Part shown: one piece after another, positions 7,834-13,047 of the stretch | How the letters are laid out: each line of letters starts with the position of its first letter | Numbering within the stretch: the stretch's first letter is position 1 | Assembly: GCA_050298555.1 (NCBI GenBank) | Contig: JBNKUL010000024.1 | Span: 1 to 13,047 of the forward strand | Length of the DNA: 13,047 nt | From: JAPHSX01 sp050298555 | GTDB taxonomy: Bacteria; Pseudomonadota; Gammaproteobacteria; Thiohalomonadales; Thiohalomonadaceae | Direction: 5' to 3' | Program-made: the position numbers and the translations under genes | Notes under the pieces: generated by a model | The model's input: only the letters and a program-made list of their open reading frames with translations | Told to the model about the DNA's origin: nothing | Databases searched by the model: none

Positions 7834-8592
7834 ATGCACCTGCTCTATATCGATGACTGCCTTGGTGATGAGGCGTCGCAACTGGTTGAACGCTGGGAGC
7901 TGGAACTCGTCCGTGAGCCGCTGCCAGGACTGCAACTTGAGTTGACGAACGAACACCTGCAATTAATCGAGGTATCCGACGATGCACCCGGTCCAGTCTA
8001 CGTCGATTTTATCGGTGGTACCGTCGGGCATCGGCATAAATTCGGCGGCGGCCGCGGCCAGACCATCGCTAAGGCGGTGGGGCTGAAGGGGGGACATAAT
8101 CCCACCGTGGTTGATGCCACCGCCGGCCTCGGTCGCGACGCCTTCGTCCTCGCCTCGCTCGGTTGCACCGTAACGATGGTGGAGCGCTCCGCCGTTGTGG
8201 CAGCCCTGCTGGCTGATGGTCTGGAGCGGGCCGCGGCCGATAGCGAGATAGGTGGCTGGATTGCCGAGCGCATGCAGCTGGTCCATGCCGATGCCATCGA
8301 GTGGATGAAGCAGCTGCCCGAAGAGGCTTTTCCCGAGGTGGTCTACCTCGACCCCATGTTCCCCCACAAACAGAAGAGCGCCCTGGTGAAGAAGGAGATG
8401 CGCCTGTTCCAGAAGCTGCTCGGCTTCGACGAGCGCTCGGGTGAGCTATTGGAGGCCGCGCTGCGTATCGCTAGCAAGCGGGTAGTGGTAAAACGCCCCG
8501 ACTATGCGCCGTTTCTCGATGAAAAGAAGCCGACGATGCAGATCAAGGGCAAGAAACATCGCTTCGATGTCTATGTGAAGGCGGCGATGTAG
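7834..8592 (+). CDS. rsmJ: 16S rRNA (guanine(1516)-N(2))-methyltransferase RsmJ
   Basis: RsmJ (formerly YhiQ) transfers a methyl group from S-adenosylmethionine to N2 of G1516 in the small ribosomal subunit RNA. At 252 residues it is the usual family length. Family blocks are visible: VYVDFIGGTVGHRHKFGGGR before the fold, the SAM-binding loop VVDATAGLGRDAFVLASLG (93-111), the catalytic-side motif VYLDPMFPHKQKSALVKKEM (170-189), and the C-terminal VVVKRPDYAPFL with KGKKHRFDVY. An in-frame GTG start lies upstream at 7786 inside the preceding gene; I chose the ATG at 7834, 4 bp after the spmAB stop, because relatives begin near it. It has no clear Shine-Dalgarno, so translation is probably coupled to the upstream gene. 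Its last 6 codons are copied at 9905-9924, a scar of the duplication described separately. Confidence 0.95.
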   Translation: MHLLYIDDCLGDEASQLVERWELELVREPLPGLQLELTNEHLQLIEVSDDAPGPVYVDFIGGTVGHRHKFGGGRGQTIAKAVGLKGGHNPTVVDATAGLGRDAFVLASLGCTVTMVERSAVVAALLADGLERAAADSEIGGWIAERMQLVHADAIEWMKQLPEEAFPEVVYLDPMFPHKQKSALVKKEMRLFQKLLGFDERSGELLEAALRIASKRVVVKRPDYAPFLDEKKPTMQIKGKKHRFDVYVKAAM

Positions 8593-8632
8593 TCCAGGCC
8601 AAGCTGCAAAAGAAGCCACCGCGTACCAGTAA

Positions 8633-8662
8633 TTTACATTGCCGTAACCATTTGGGTAATAT
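8633..8662 (+). promoter_or_regulatory. Sigma70-like promoter of the first AraC-type gene
   Basis: TTTACA (8633-8638) and TAATAT (8657-8662) are separated by 18 bases. Both boxes, the spacing and much of the spacer (CATTTGGG) recur before the second regulator, although the surrounding leaders have diverged, which supports function. Transcription would begin near 8669, giving a leader of about 165 nt. Confidence 0.68.
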
Positions 8663-8697
8663 TCGCGGCATATAAATTGTGCGCCAGGGGATATGCG

Positions 8698-8727
8698 ATG
8701 ACTCGTTCTCCCTCTCACATAACATAA
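8698..8727 (+). other. Possible leader-peptide ORF in the first AraC leader (9 aa)
   Basis: ATG at 8698, preceded by AGGGG about 8 bases upstream, opens MTRSPSHIT and ends at TAA (8725-8727). The second leader has a positional counterpart of 18 residues that shares the SHIT tetrapeptide. Very short frames are common by chance, so this is a candidate only. Confidence 0.25.
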
Positions 8728-8833
8728 AAAATCAATTAATTGCCTGTTCGCAATCAGCGTCGTAGCGAAGAAGAGTAAAGAGAGACCTTTACCCGCCAGG
8801 GTCGGGGCATGTGTGTGTTTCGGAGGCACGAGA

Positions 8834-9895
8834 GTGGGGACAACAAATAGGGATAGTGCCGGGCTGCCGTTTGCTAGACTGGACACAAAACAGATCCCGC
8901 GCGATAGCCAGTTCGATGCCTGGCGCGACAGCATCGCCCCACTGTTCGACTCCAGGCCGCTGCTTGGAGAGAAGGTGAGCGACTACCGCACCGATGTCTC
9001 GGCCTATCTGGTCGACTCCTTAATGGTCAGCCAAATCTCCTTTACGCGTCAGCACTTCGTGCGTGATCGACGCTTTATGGCTAACGGTGAGACCGACCAC
9101 TTCATGCTTCAGCTATATACCGAGGGTGTCTGTGCCTGCAATAACGGCGGGCGGGATTTCGCCTTCAGTCCGCAGGTGATATGTTTAATTGACCTCGGGC
9201 GCTCGATTCAGTCGACCGCCGACGCATCCAGCTCTCTCGGTATCGTGATTCCGCGAGATGTGATGCGTGAGTATGCCGGCGGCTTGAACGGCCTGCACGG
9301 TCGCACCCTGGCGACAAATACACCCCAGGGGCGAATTTTGGTGGAGCATCTGCGCACCCTGTGGTCCGTTCTCCCCACCGCGCAGGCGGGCGATGCGGCC
9401 TCCCTGGCCGCCACCACCTCCGCTTTGGTGGGGGCGCTGTTCCAATCTTCAAGCAGCCAACCGGCGGATGATGCACCAGGCTTGGGTAAAGCGACCCTCG
9501 ATGTGCTCTGCCGCTATATCGAAGCCCATCTTGACTCTCCCGAGCTCGGTGTCACCGCCCTGTGCCGGGAGTTCCACCTTTCACGCAGTAAGGTCTACCG
9601 CCTTTTCAAGCCCTTAGGTGGGGTTGAGGCCTTTATCCGTGACCGTCGTTTGCTTCGCTGTTACCACGAGTTGCGTAGCGCGCAGCGAGGAGAACGCCGA
9701 ATCACCGATATCGCCACCGCCTGGGGTTTTTCCAGCCCAAGCCACTTTACCCGCCTGTTTCGAAGTGCCTTTGGGGTAAGTCCCAGTGAAATACTGGACT
9801 TGAGAGAAACGCGAGAAGCAGATAGAACCGGTTCGGGGGCAGAGGATTTTATGGCAGAGAGCCAACGCGTGGCCCAGTGGCTGTCGGCACTGTGA
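8834..9895 (+). CDS. AraC-family transcriptional regulator (copy 1)
   Basis: A 353-residue DNA-binding regulator. Residues 12-200 form an AraC-binding-like sensor region, with FDAWRDSIAPLFDSRP, FTRQHFVRDRR, LQLYTEG, LIDLGR and IVIPRDVMREYAGGLNGLHG. The C-terminal double helix-turn-helix follows: LGVTALCREFHLSRSKVYRLF (about 236-256) and ITDIATAWGFSSPSHFTRLF (about 290-309), with FGVSPSE after it. The ligand is unknown. A longer frame opens at GTG 8813, but GGAGG (8822-8826) sits 7 bases before the GTG at 8834; the second copy has the same arrangement and the same resulting length, so 8834 is the start. It has its own promoter and a long leader after rsmJ. It is 276/353 identical to copy 2 by hand count, so the pair may cross-regulate or form mixed dimers (inference). 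Confidence 0.9.
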   Translation: MGTTNRDSAGLPFARLDTKQIPRDSQFDAWRDSIAPLFDSRPLLGEKVSDYRTDVSAYLVDSLMVSQISFTRQHFVRDRRFMANGETDHFMLQLYTEGVCACNNGGRDFAFSPQVICLIDLGRSIQSTADASSSLGIVIPRDVMREYAGGLNGLHGRTLATNTPQGRILVEHLRTLWSVLPTAQAGDAASLAATTSALVGALFQSSSSQPADDAPGLGKATLDVLCRYIEAHLDSPELGVTALCREFHLSRSKVYRLFKPLGGVEAFIRDRRLLRCYHELRSAQRGERRITDIATAWGFSSPSHFTRLFRSAFGVSPSEILDLRETREADRTGSGAEDFMAESQRVAQWLSAL

Positions 9896-9964
9896 CACTA
9901 TTTGTGTGAAGGCGGCGAAGTAGTGCCCATATGAACACATTAAAAACTACAGAATAACCACTAA

Positions 9965-9994
9965 TTTACATTGTCTTAACTATTTGGGTATTAT
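9965..9994 (+). promoter_or_regulatory. Sigma70-like promoter of the second AraC-type gene
   Basis: TTTACA (9965-9970), an 18-base spacer and TATTAT (9989-9994) match the first promoter in boxes and spacing. The spacer shares TATTTGGG/CATTTGGG, adjoining the -10 box, which could be an operator. The start would be near 10001, about 166 nt before the GTG, the same distance as in copy 1. Confidence 0.68.
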
Positions 9995-10026
9995 TTGTCC
10001 ACAAAAATAATGTGGGAAACGGAGCA

Positions 10027-10083
10027 ATGAAGAGCACTCTCCCTCTTACATCACACATAACTCTGAAAGAGTTAGTTGTGTGA
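10027..10083 (+). other. Possible leader-peptide ORF in the second AraC leader (18 aa)
   Basis: ATG at 10027, with GGAG only 2 bases upstream (short spacing), encodes MKSTLPLTSHITLKELVV and stops at TGA 10081-10083. The 3' half of this frame is the hairpin at 10053-10081, so ribosomes translating it would melt that hairpin. Candidate only. Confidence 0.28.
10053..10081 (+). repeat. Hairpin in the second AraC leader
   Basis: ACACA-TAACTC, loop TGAAA, GAGTTA-GT-TGTGT: 11 base pairs interrupted by a 2-base bulge. No T-run follows, so it is not a standard terminator. Copy 1 has no equivalent stem at this place, so either it arose after duplication or it was lost there. Confidence 0.5.
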
Positions 10084-10121
10084 ACGTAATCAACTTTGCA
10101 TTAAATAAGAATGTATAAAAT

Positions 10122-10146
10122 CGCGCCCTGGCAGGCTTGGGGCGCG
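10122..10146 (+). repeat. GC-rich hairpin just before the AraC copy 2 ribosome binding site
   Basis: CGCGCCC and GGGCGCG (7-bp arms, loop of about 11 bases) lie roughly 8 bases before the GGGAGG that serves the GTG at 10167. Being so close, it could limit or, by stacking, expose ribosome access. Copy 1 has only a weak 4-bp stem at the matching place. Confidence 0.45.
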
Positions 10147-10166
10147 TGTGTTTGGGAGGCACAAAA

Positions 10167-11228
10167 GTGGAGACAACAACCAGGGATGGTCCAGGCTTAC
10201 CCTTCGTTCGACTGGCCTCTGAGCAGATCCCTCGCGATAGTCAATTCGATGCCTGGCGCGATAGCATCTCCCCACTATTCGACTCCAGACCGCTGCGTGG
10301 AGAGAAGGTGAGCGACTACCGCACCGATGTGTCGGCCTATCTGGTCGACTGCTTGATGGTCAGCAAAACCTCCTTTACGCGCCAGCACTTCGTGCGCGAT
10401 CGACGCCTCATGGCTAATGGCGAGACCGACCACTTCGTGCTTCAGCTGTATCAGGACGGCATCAACGCCTGCAACAACGGCGGCCGCGATATAACGATCA
10501 ACCCGCAGGTCGTATCGCTAATCGACCTGGGGCGAACGATTCAGGCGACCGCCGACTCATCCACCTCCTTCAATATCGTGATCCCACGTGAGGTGATGCG
10601 TGAGTATGCCGGCGGCCTTAACGGCCTGCACGGCCGCACCGTGGCGACAAACACACCACAGGGGCGGATCATGGTGGAACACTTGCGCAACCTGTGGTCC
10701 GTTCTTCCCTCGGCGCAGGCGAGTGATGCGCAAGACCTGGCCGCTGCCACCGCCGCACTGACGGGGGCACTGTTTCATGCCTCAACCGGCCAGCCGGCAG
10801 ACGACTCACCCTCATTCGGCAAGGCGACCCTCGATGCACTCTGCCGCTATATCGACGCCCATCTTGACTCACCAGAGCTCGGCGTCACCGCCCTGTGCCG
10901 TGCGTTTCACCTATCACGCAGTAACGTCTACCGCCTTTTCAAGCCCATAGGCGGAGTTGAGGCCTTTATCCGCGACCGTCGCCTGCTTCGCTGTTACCAC
11001 GAGTTACGTGGTGCTCGTCGAGGAGAGCAGCGAATCACCGATATCGCCAGCACCTGGGGTTTTTCCAGCCCCAGCCACTTTACCCGACTGTTTAGAGGTA
11101 CGTTTGGGGTCAGCCCCAGTGAGGTACTGGATCTGGGCGCGACCCGCGAGGCCGTCTCATCGAACCAGGGAGTGGAAGGCTACATGGGCGAGATCCAACG
11201 CCTGTCACAGTGGCTGTCGGCAATGTGA
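10167..11228 (+). CDS. AraC-family transcriptional regulator (copy 2)
   Basis: The 353-residue paralogue of the regulator just upstream, aligning end to end without a gap. The sensor region keeps FDAWRDSISPLFDSRP, FTRQHFVRDRR and EVMREYAGGLNGLHG. Differences cluster around residues 85-130 (for example LQLYQDGINACNNGGRDITI against LQLYTEGVCACNNGGRDFAF), which could alter ligand response, and at the extreme C-terminus. The second recognition helix (SSPSHFTRLF) is identical and the first differs only as SRSNVYRLF against SRSKVYRLF, so the two likely bind closely related sites. Start: the GTG at 10167, 7 bases behind GGGAGG, rather than the upstream GTG at 10137, for the same reasons as in copy 1. 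The gene faces the FG-GAP protein gene 172 bp downstream on the same strand, which makes that gene a plausible target. Confidence 0.9.
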   Translation: METTTRDGPGLPFVRLASEQIPRDSQFDAWRDSISPLFDSRPLRGEKVSDYRTDVSAYLVDCLMVSKTSFTRQHFVRDRRLMANGETDHFVLQLYQDGINACNNGGRDITINPQVVSLIDLGRTIQATADSSTSFNIVIPREVMREYAGGLNGLHGRTVATNTPQGRIMVEHLRNLWSVLPSAQASDAQDLAAATAALTGALFHASTGQPADDSPSFGKATLDALCRYIDAHLDSPELGVTALCRAFHLSRSNVYRLFKPIGGVEAFIRDRRLLRCYHELRGARRGEQRITDIASTWGFSSPSHFTRLFRGTFGVSPSEVLDLGATREAVSSNQGVEGYMGEIQRLSQWLSAM

Positions 11229-11400
11229 CACTTACCGTTTTGTGCCGCTCAAGTTGTGCACAGCAATTTGGGACACACAGTCAATAAAGTTGGGACTGTG
11301 GTGGAAGTGACTACCTCTGTAGCGACGTAAAATTTGCCTGAACCAAGTAGTGCCGCGTGCCCTGTGCACCGGCATCATAAAAGATAAAGGTGAAGGCAAA
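11229..11400 (+). promoter_or_regulatory. Upstream region of the FG-GAP protein gene
   Basis: This 172-bp gap has TGTGCACA (palindrome, 11255-11262), AATTTGGG (11265-11272; ATTTGGG is shared with both regulator promoters), the 7-bp inverted repeat at 11276-11300, and a good -10-like TAAAAT (11328-11333) without a good -35 box. A weak -35 with a strong -10 is typical of activator-dependent promoters. GAAGG precedes the ATG by 5 bases. No terminator for AraC copy 2 is visible. Confidence 0.4.
11276..11300. repeat. Inverted repeat, candidate operator
   Basis: CACAGTC and GACTGTG are perfect 7-bp arms around 11 bases. No T-run follows. If transcription starts near 11340 from the TAAAAT box, its centre is near -52, a usual place for an activator. 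AraC-family sites are more often direct repeats, so this is a candidate only. Confidence 0.4.
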
Positions 11401-13047
11401 ATGAATAACCGTCGTTTTCGCACTGCCGCCATGCTGGGGCTGGCATCCTTGTTGTTTGGCTGCTGGGGCATGGCGCAGGCCGCCTCGGAGGAGTGGCCCA
11501 GCTATCGTGATCTGGTCGCCAAGGCTGAATCGTCTGCAGGCGATAGCGTAAACGAGACAGAAATACCCGCTAGCGCCCGGCAGGCCGGCGCCAGCGAGAA
11601 CTGGCTCGCCACGGCCATGCAGGACATTGCGCAGCGTGAGTACCAGATCAGTGATGGGGAGGCGGGACTAAGCGCCCCCAACCGAGAGCACGGCCTGAAC
11701 ACGCACTTCGGTACCGACGGTATTCGCATCGTCCAGCCGATCACTAGCGCCGAAGCCACAGGACCCATGGAGCCGGGCGCGATCTCGGCCTCCACTCCGG
11801 CCAAGGGGCAAAGTGAGCCAGATAACCTGCTGGGCCTGCACTACACCGGCCTCTCCCGTAACGACCTCCACCTTGCCGCCAACAGTGGCACCCCCTCTTC
11901 GTCGGCCAACCGAGTCGAGCTGCCCCAGGGTAGCGGCGTAACCGAGTGGTATGAGAACACCGCCCAGGGCCTGGAGCACGGCTTTGTCCTGGCGCAGCGC
12001 CCACAGGGTGAGGGCGAGCTGCGCCTGCAACTGGATGTCACCGAGGCCCGGGCCAGCCAGCAGGGCGAGGGAATCGCCTTCCGCGCCCCCTCCGGCCGCC
12101 TGCTGGAGTATGGAAAGCTGTGGGTGGTCGACGCCGAGGGGCGCGAGGTGCCCTCCCGCCTGGTCGTCACCTCCGACAATGCCTTTGAGATCGTGGTGGC
12201 CGATGCCGGTTACCATTACCCACTGCTGGTCGACCCTGTACTGGTGTCGAGCGCCGACTGGCAGGTGGAGTCGAATGTTACTGGTGCAAGAATGGGATGG
12301 AGCGTCGCCTCGGCCGGTGATGTCAATGGCGACGGTTATGCCGACGTCATTATCGGGGCAAATGAATACACCAACGGCGAAACTAATGAGGGGGCCGCCT
12401 TTGTCTACTACGGCTCCGCTACTGGCCTGTCGGCGAGTGCAGACTGGCAGGTAGAGTCTAACCTTGCCTCCGCAAAGATGGGGACCGGTGTCGCCTCGGC
12501 CGGTGATGTGAATGGCGACGGCTATACCGATGTGGTGGTCGGGACACCTTACTATACTAACGGCGAAAGCAGTGAGGGAGCCGCCTTTGTCTACTACGGC
12601 TCCGCCAGCGGCCTGTCGGCGAGCGCCGACTGGCAGGTCGAGTCTAATCTCGCCGGTTCGCTCATGGGATGGAGCGTCGCCTCGGGTGGTGATGTTAATG
12701 GCGACGGCTATGCCGATCTCATTATCGGACTTGTTGGCTATAGCAATGGTCAAACTGGTGAAGGGGCAGCCTTCGTCTACTACGGCTCCGCTACTGGCCT
12801 GTCGGCGAGCGCCGACTGGCATGTCGAGTCGAACAGTGCTTCTGCTTCTCTGGGCTTAAGCGTCGCCTCGGCCGGCGATGTGAACGGTGATGGCTATGCC
12901 GATGTCATCGTTGGGGTACCGAGTTATAACAATGGTCAAACACGTGAAGGGGCCGCTTTTGTCTACCACGGCTCCGCCACCGGCCTGTCGGCGAGCGCCG
13001 ACTGGCAGGTCGAGTCGAACAGTACCGATGCCAGTCTGGGTTCGAGC
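11401..13047 (+). CDS. Secreted FG-GAP (integrin-alpha-type) repeat protein, 3' end outside the window
   Basis: The frame is open for 549 codons to the last base, so the protein is longer than seen. Residues 1-27 are a signal peptide (NNRRFR, hydrophobic core, AQA|A); LLFGC at 17-21 is a poor lipobox, so a lipoprotein is possible but less likely. Residues 28-285 form a region common ahead of FG-GAP repeats in large secreted proteins, with GLNTHFGTDGIRIV, NRVELPQGSGVTEWYENTAQG (170-190), GLEHGF and YPLLVDPVL (273-281). From residue 286 come 62-residue units, each with SVASAGDVNGDGYADVIIG, whose D-x-N-x-D-G-Y-x-D is a calcium loop (307-315, 369-377, 431-439, 493-501), and EGAAFVYYGSATGLSASADW. 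Such repeats build beta-propeller blades. The likely site is the cell surface or outside; adhesion or binding is an inference. The opposite strand also stays open here, but that is a codon-use shadow. Confidence 0.88.
   Translation, partial: MNNRRFRTAAMLGLASLLFGCWGMAQAASEEWPSYRDLVAKAESSAGDSVNETEIPASARQAGASENWLATAMQDIAQREYQISDGEAGLSAPNREHGLNTHFGTDGIRIVQPITSAEATGPMEPGAISASTPAKGQSEPDNLLGLHYTGLSRNDLHLAANSGTPSSSANRVELPQGSGVTEWYENTAQGLEHGFVLAQRPQGEGELRLQLDVTEARASQQGEGIAFRAPSGRLLEYGKLWVVDAEGREVPSRLVVTSDNAFEIVVADAGYHYPLLVDPVLVSSADWQVESNVTGARMGWSVASAGDVNGDGYADVIIGANEYTNGETNEGAAFVYYGSATGLSASADWQVESNLASAKMGTGVASAGDVNGDGYTDVVVGTPYYTNGESSEGAAFVYYGSASGLSASADWQVESNLAGSLMGWSVASGGDVNGDGYADLIIGLVGYSNGQTGEGAAFVYYGSATGLSASADWHVESNSASASLGLSVASAGDVNGDGYADVIVGVPSYNNGQTREGAAFVYHGSATGLSASADWQVESNSTDASLGSS
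12256..13047 (+). repeat. Tandem 186-bp coding repeat, four units plus a partial fifth
   Basis: The GAC-TGG landmark recurs at 12256, 12442, 12628, 12814 and 13000, exactly 186 bases apart. Units are highly alike, strongest over the calcium loop and the block ending in GGCCTGTCGGCGAG. Variable residues lie between SN and MG (such as VTGARMG, LASAKMG, LAGSLMG) and in the loop after IIG. Even length without indels suggests recent amplification or conversion. Confidence 0.92.

Larger units (their letters stand above)
8593..8833 (+). promoter_or_regulatory. Intergenic region and 5' leader before AraC copy 1
   Basis: This 240-bp non-coding stretch holds the promoter at 8633-8662, the small leader ORF, an AT-rich segment with the 10-bp palindrome CAATTAATTG at 8733-8742, and the GGAGG before the GTG start. 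I see no T-tailed hairpin to terminate rsmJ transcription, so read-through from rsmJ is possible. CCCG/CGGG near 8791-8806 could form a weak 4-bp stem just before the ribosome binding site. Confidence 0.5.
8574..9904 (+). repeat. Tandem duplication, unit 1 (promoter, leader and AraC-type regulator)
   Basis: Unit 1 of a direct duplication. It starts within the last codons of rsmJ (TGTGAAGGCGGCGATGTAGT at 8574-8593) and runs through the first AraC-type gene to TGACACT. Matching landmarks in unit 2 sit at offsets of 1331 (start word), 1332 (-35 box) and 1333 (GTG start and stop codon), so the copies are almost gap-free. Coding parts are most alike; the leaders have diverged more. Confidence 0.85.
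9896..10166 (+). promoter_or_regulatory. Intergenic region and 5' leader before AraC copy 2
   Basis: This 271-bp segment contains, in order, the copied rsmJ tail (9905-9924), the promoter (9965-9994), the 18-aa leader frame with its hairpin, the GC-rich hairpin and GGGAGG. No terminator for copy 1 is seen, so both regulators may also be carried on one read-through transcript. Confidence 0.5.
9905..11236 (+). repeat. Tandem duplication, unit 2
   Basis: Unit 2 begins with TGTGAAGGCGGCGAAGTAGT (9905-9924), one mismatch from the end of rsmJ although no rsmJ gene precedes it, and ends at the TGACACT after the second AraC-type stop. Because unit 1 is continuous with intact rsmJ, the breakpoint of the original duplication joined the sequence behind the regulator to the tail of rsmJ. 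Confidence 0.85.

Noticed and set aside
8733..8742. CAATTAATTG palindrome as an operator in the first AraC leader.
   Set aside because: It lies in AT-rich sequence where such palindromes arise easily, and it is not kept in the second leader.
8574..11236. Transposon or insertion sequence as the cause of the duplication.
   Set aside because: No transposase, terminal inverted repeats or target-site duplication is visible around the units.
11344..11353. AAGTAGTGCC, resembling the sequence at 9919-9928, as a trace of a third duplication unit.
   Set aside because: Only 10 bases match; the promoter boxes and offset expected of a third unit are absent.
11668..12822. A 384-codon open frame on the minus strand with internal 62-residue repeats.
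   Set aside because: It lies opposite the FG-GAP gene, has no signal peptide or family motif, and its periodicity is simply the antisense of the 186-bp repeat. The plus-strand frame has a ribosome binding site, signal peptide and calcium loops.
12256..13047. The direct repeats as a CRISPR array.
   Set aside because: The 186-bp units are contiguous, in frame and encode calcium-loop repeats; there are no spacers.

Overview
The window reads as ordinary chromosome of a GC-rich gammaproteobacterium, followed by a more unusual accessory stretch at the right end. The gammaproteobacterial call rests on a YhiQ-type RsmJ, a YdbK-type one-chain pyruvate:ferredoxin oxidoreductase and an E. coli-like PabB. 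A marine or sulfur-oxidising relative of the Chromatiales would fit the mix of an anaerobic-type PFOR, a fused SpmA-SpmB protein and an FG-GAP surface protein, but that placement is a guess.

Layout. Bases 1-1251 (+) hold the 3' nine-tenths of pabB (folate synthesis). Bases 1299-1853 (+) encode a 184-residue stand-alone domain that resembles RepB/MobA-type archaeo-eukaryotic primases but has lost several signature residues. It meets, with overlapping stop codons, a leftward two-gene operon: nifJ (6433 to 2849, PFOR) and a dihydroorotate-dehydrogenase-like flavoprotein (2845 to 1850) that lacks the family's usual catalytic-loop signature. A short divergent intergenic region leads into a rightward pair, a fused SpmA-SpmB nucleoside-recognition-domain membrane protein (6546-7829) and rsmJ (7834-8592).

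Bases 8574-11236 are a tandem duplication of about 1.33 kb. Each unit has a sigma70-like promoter, a leader of about 165 nt and a 353-residue AraC-family regulator started by GTG behind a GGAGG. The regulators are about 78 percent identical with no gaps (hand count). The second unit begins with 19 of 20 bases of the 3' end of rsmJ, a molecular scar that places the duplication breakpoint inside rsmJ's last codons.

From 11401 to the window end runs a gene open at its 3' end, encoding a secreted or lipid-anchored FG-GAP/integrin-type repeat protein with an exactly periodic 186-bp (62-residue) calcium-loop repeat. The gap in front of it holds a 7-bp inverted repeat placed where an activator could bind, and an ATTTGGG word shared with the two regulator promoters. 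The most interesting hypothesis here is that the twin AraC-type regulators control this surface protein and each other.
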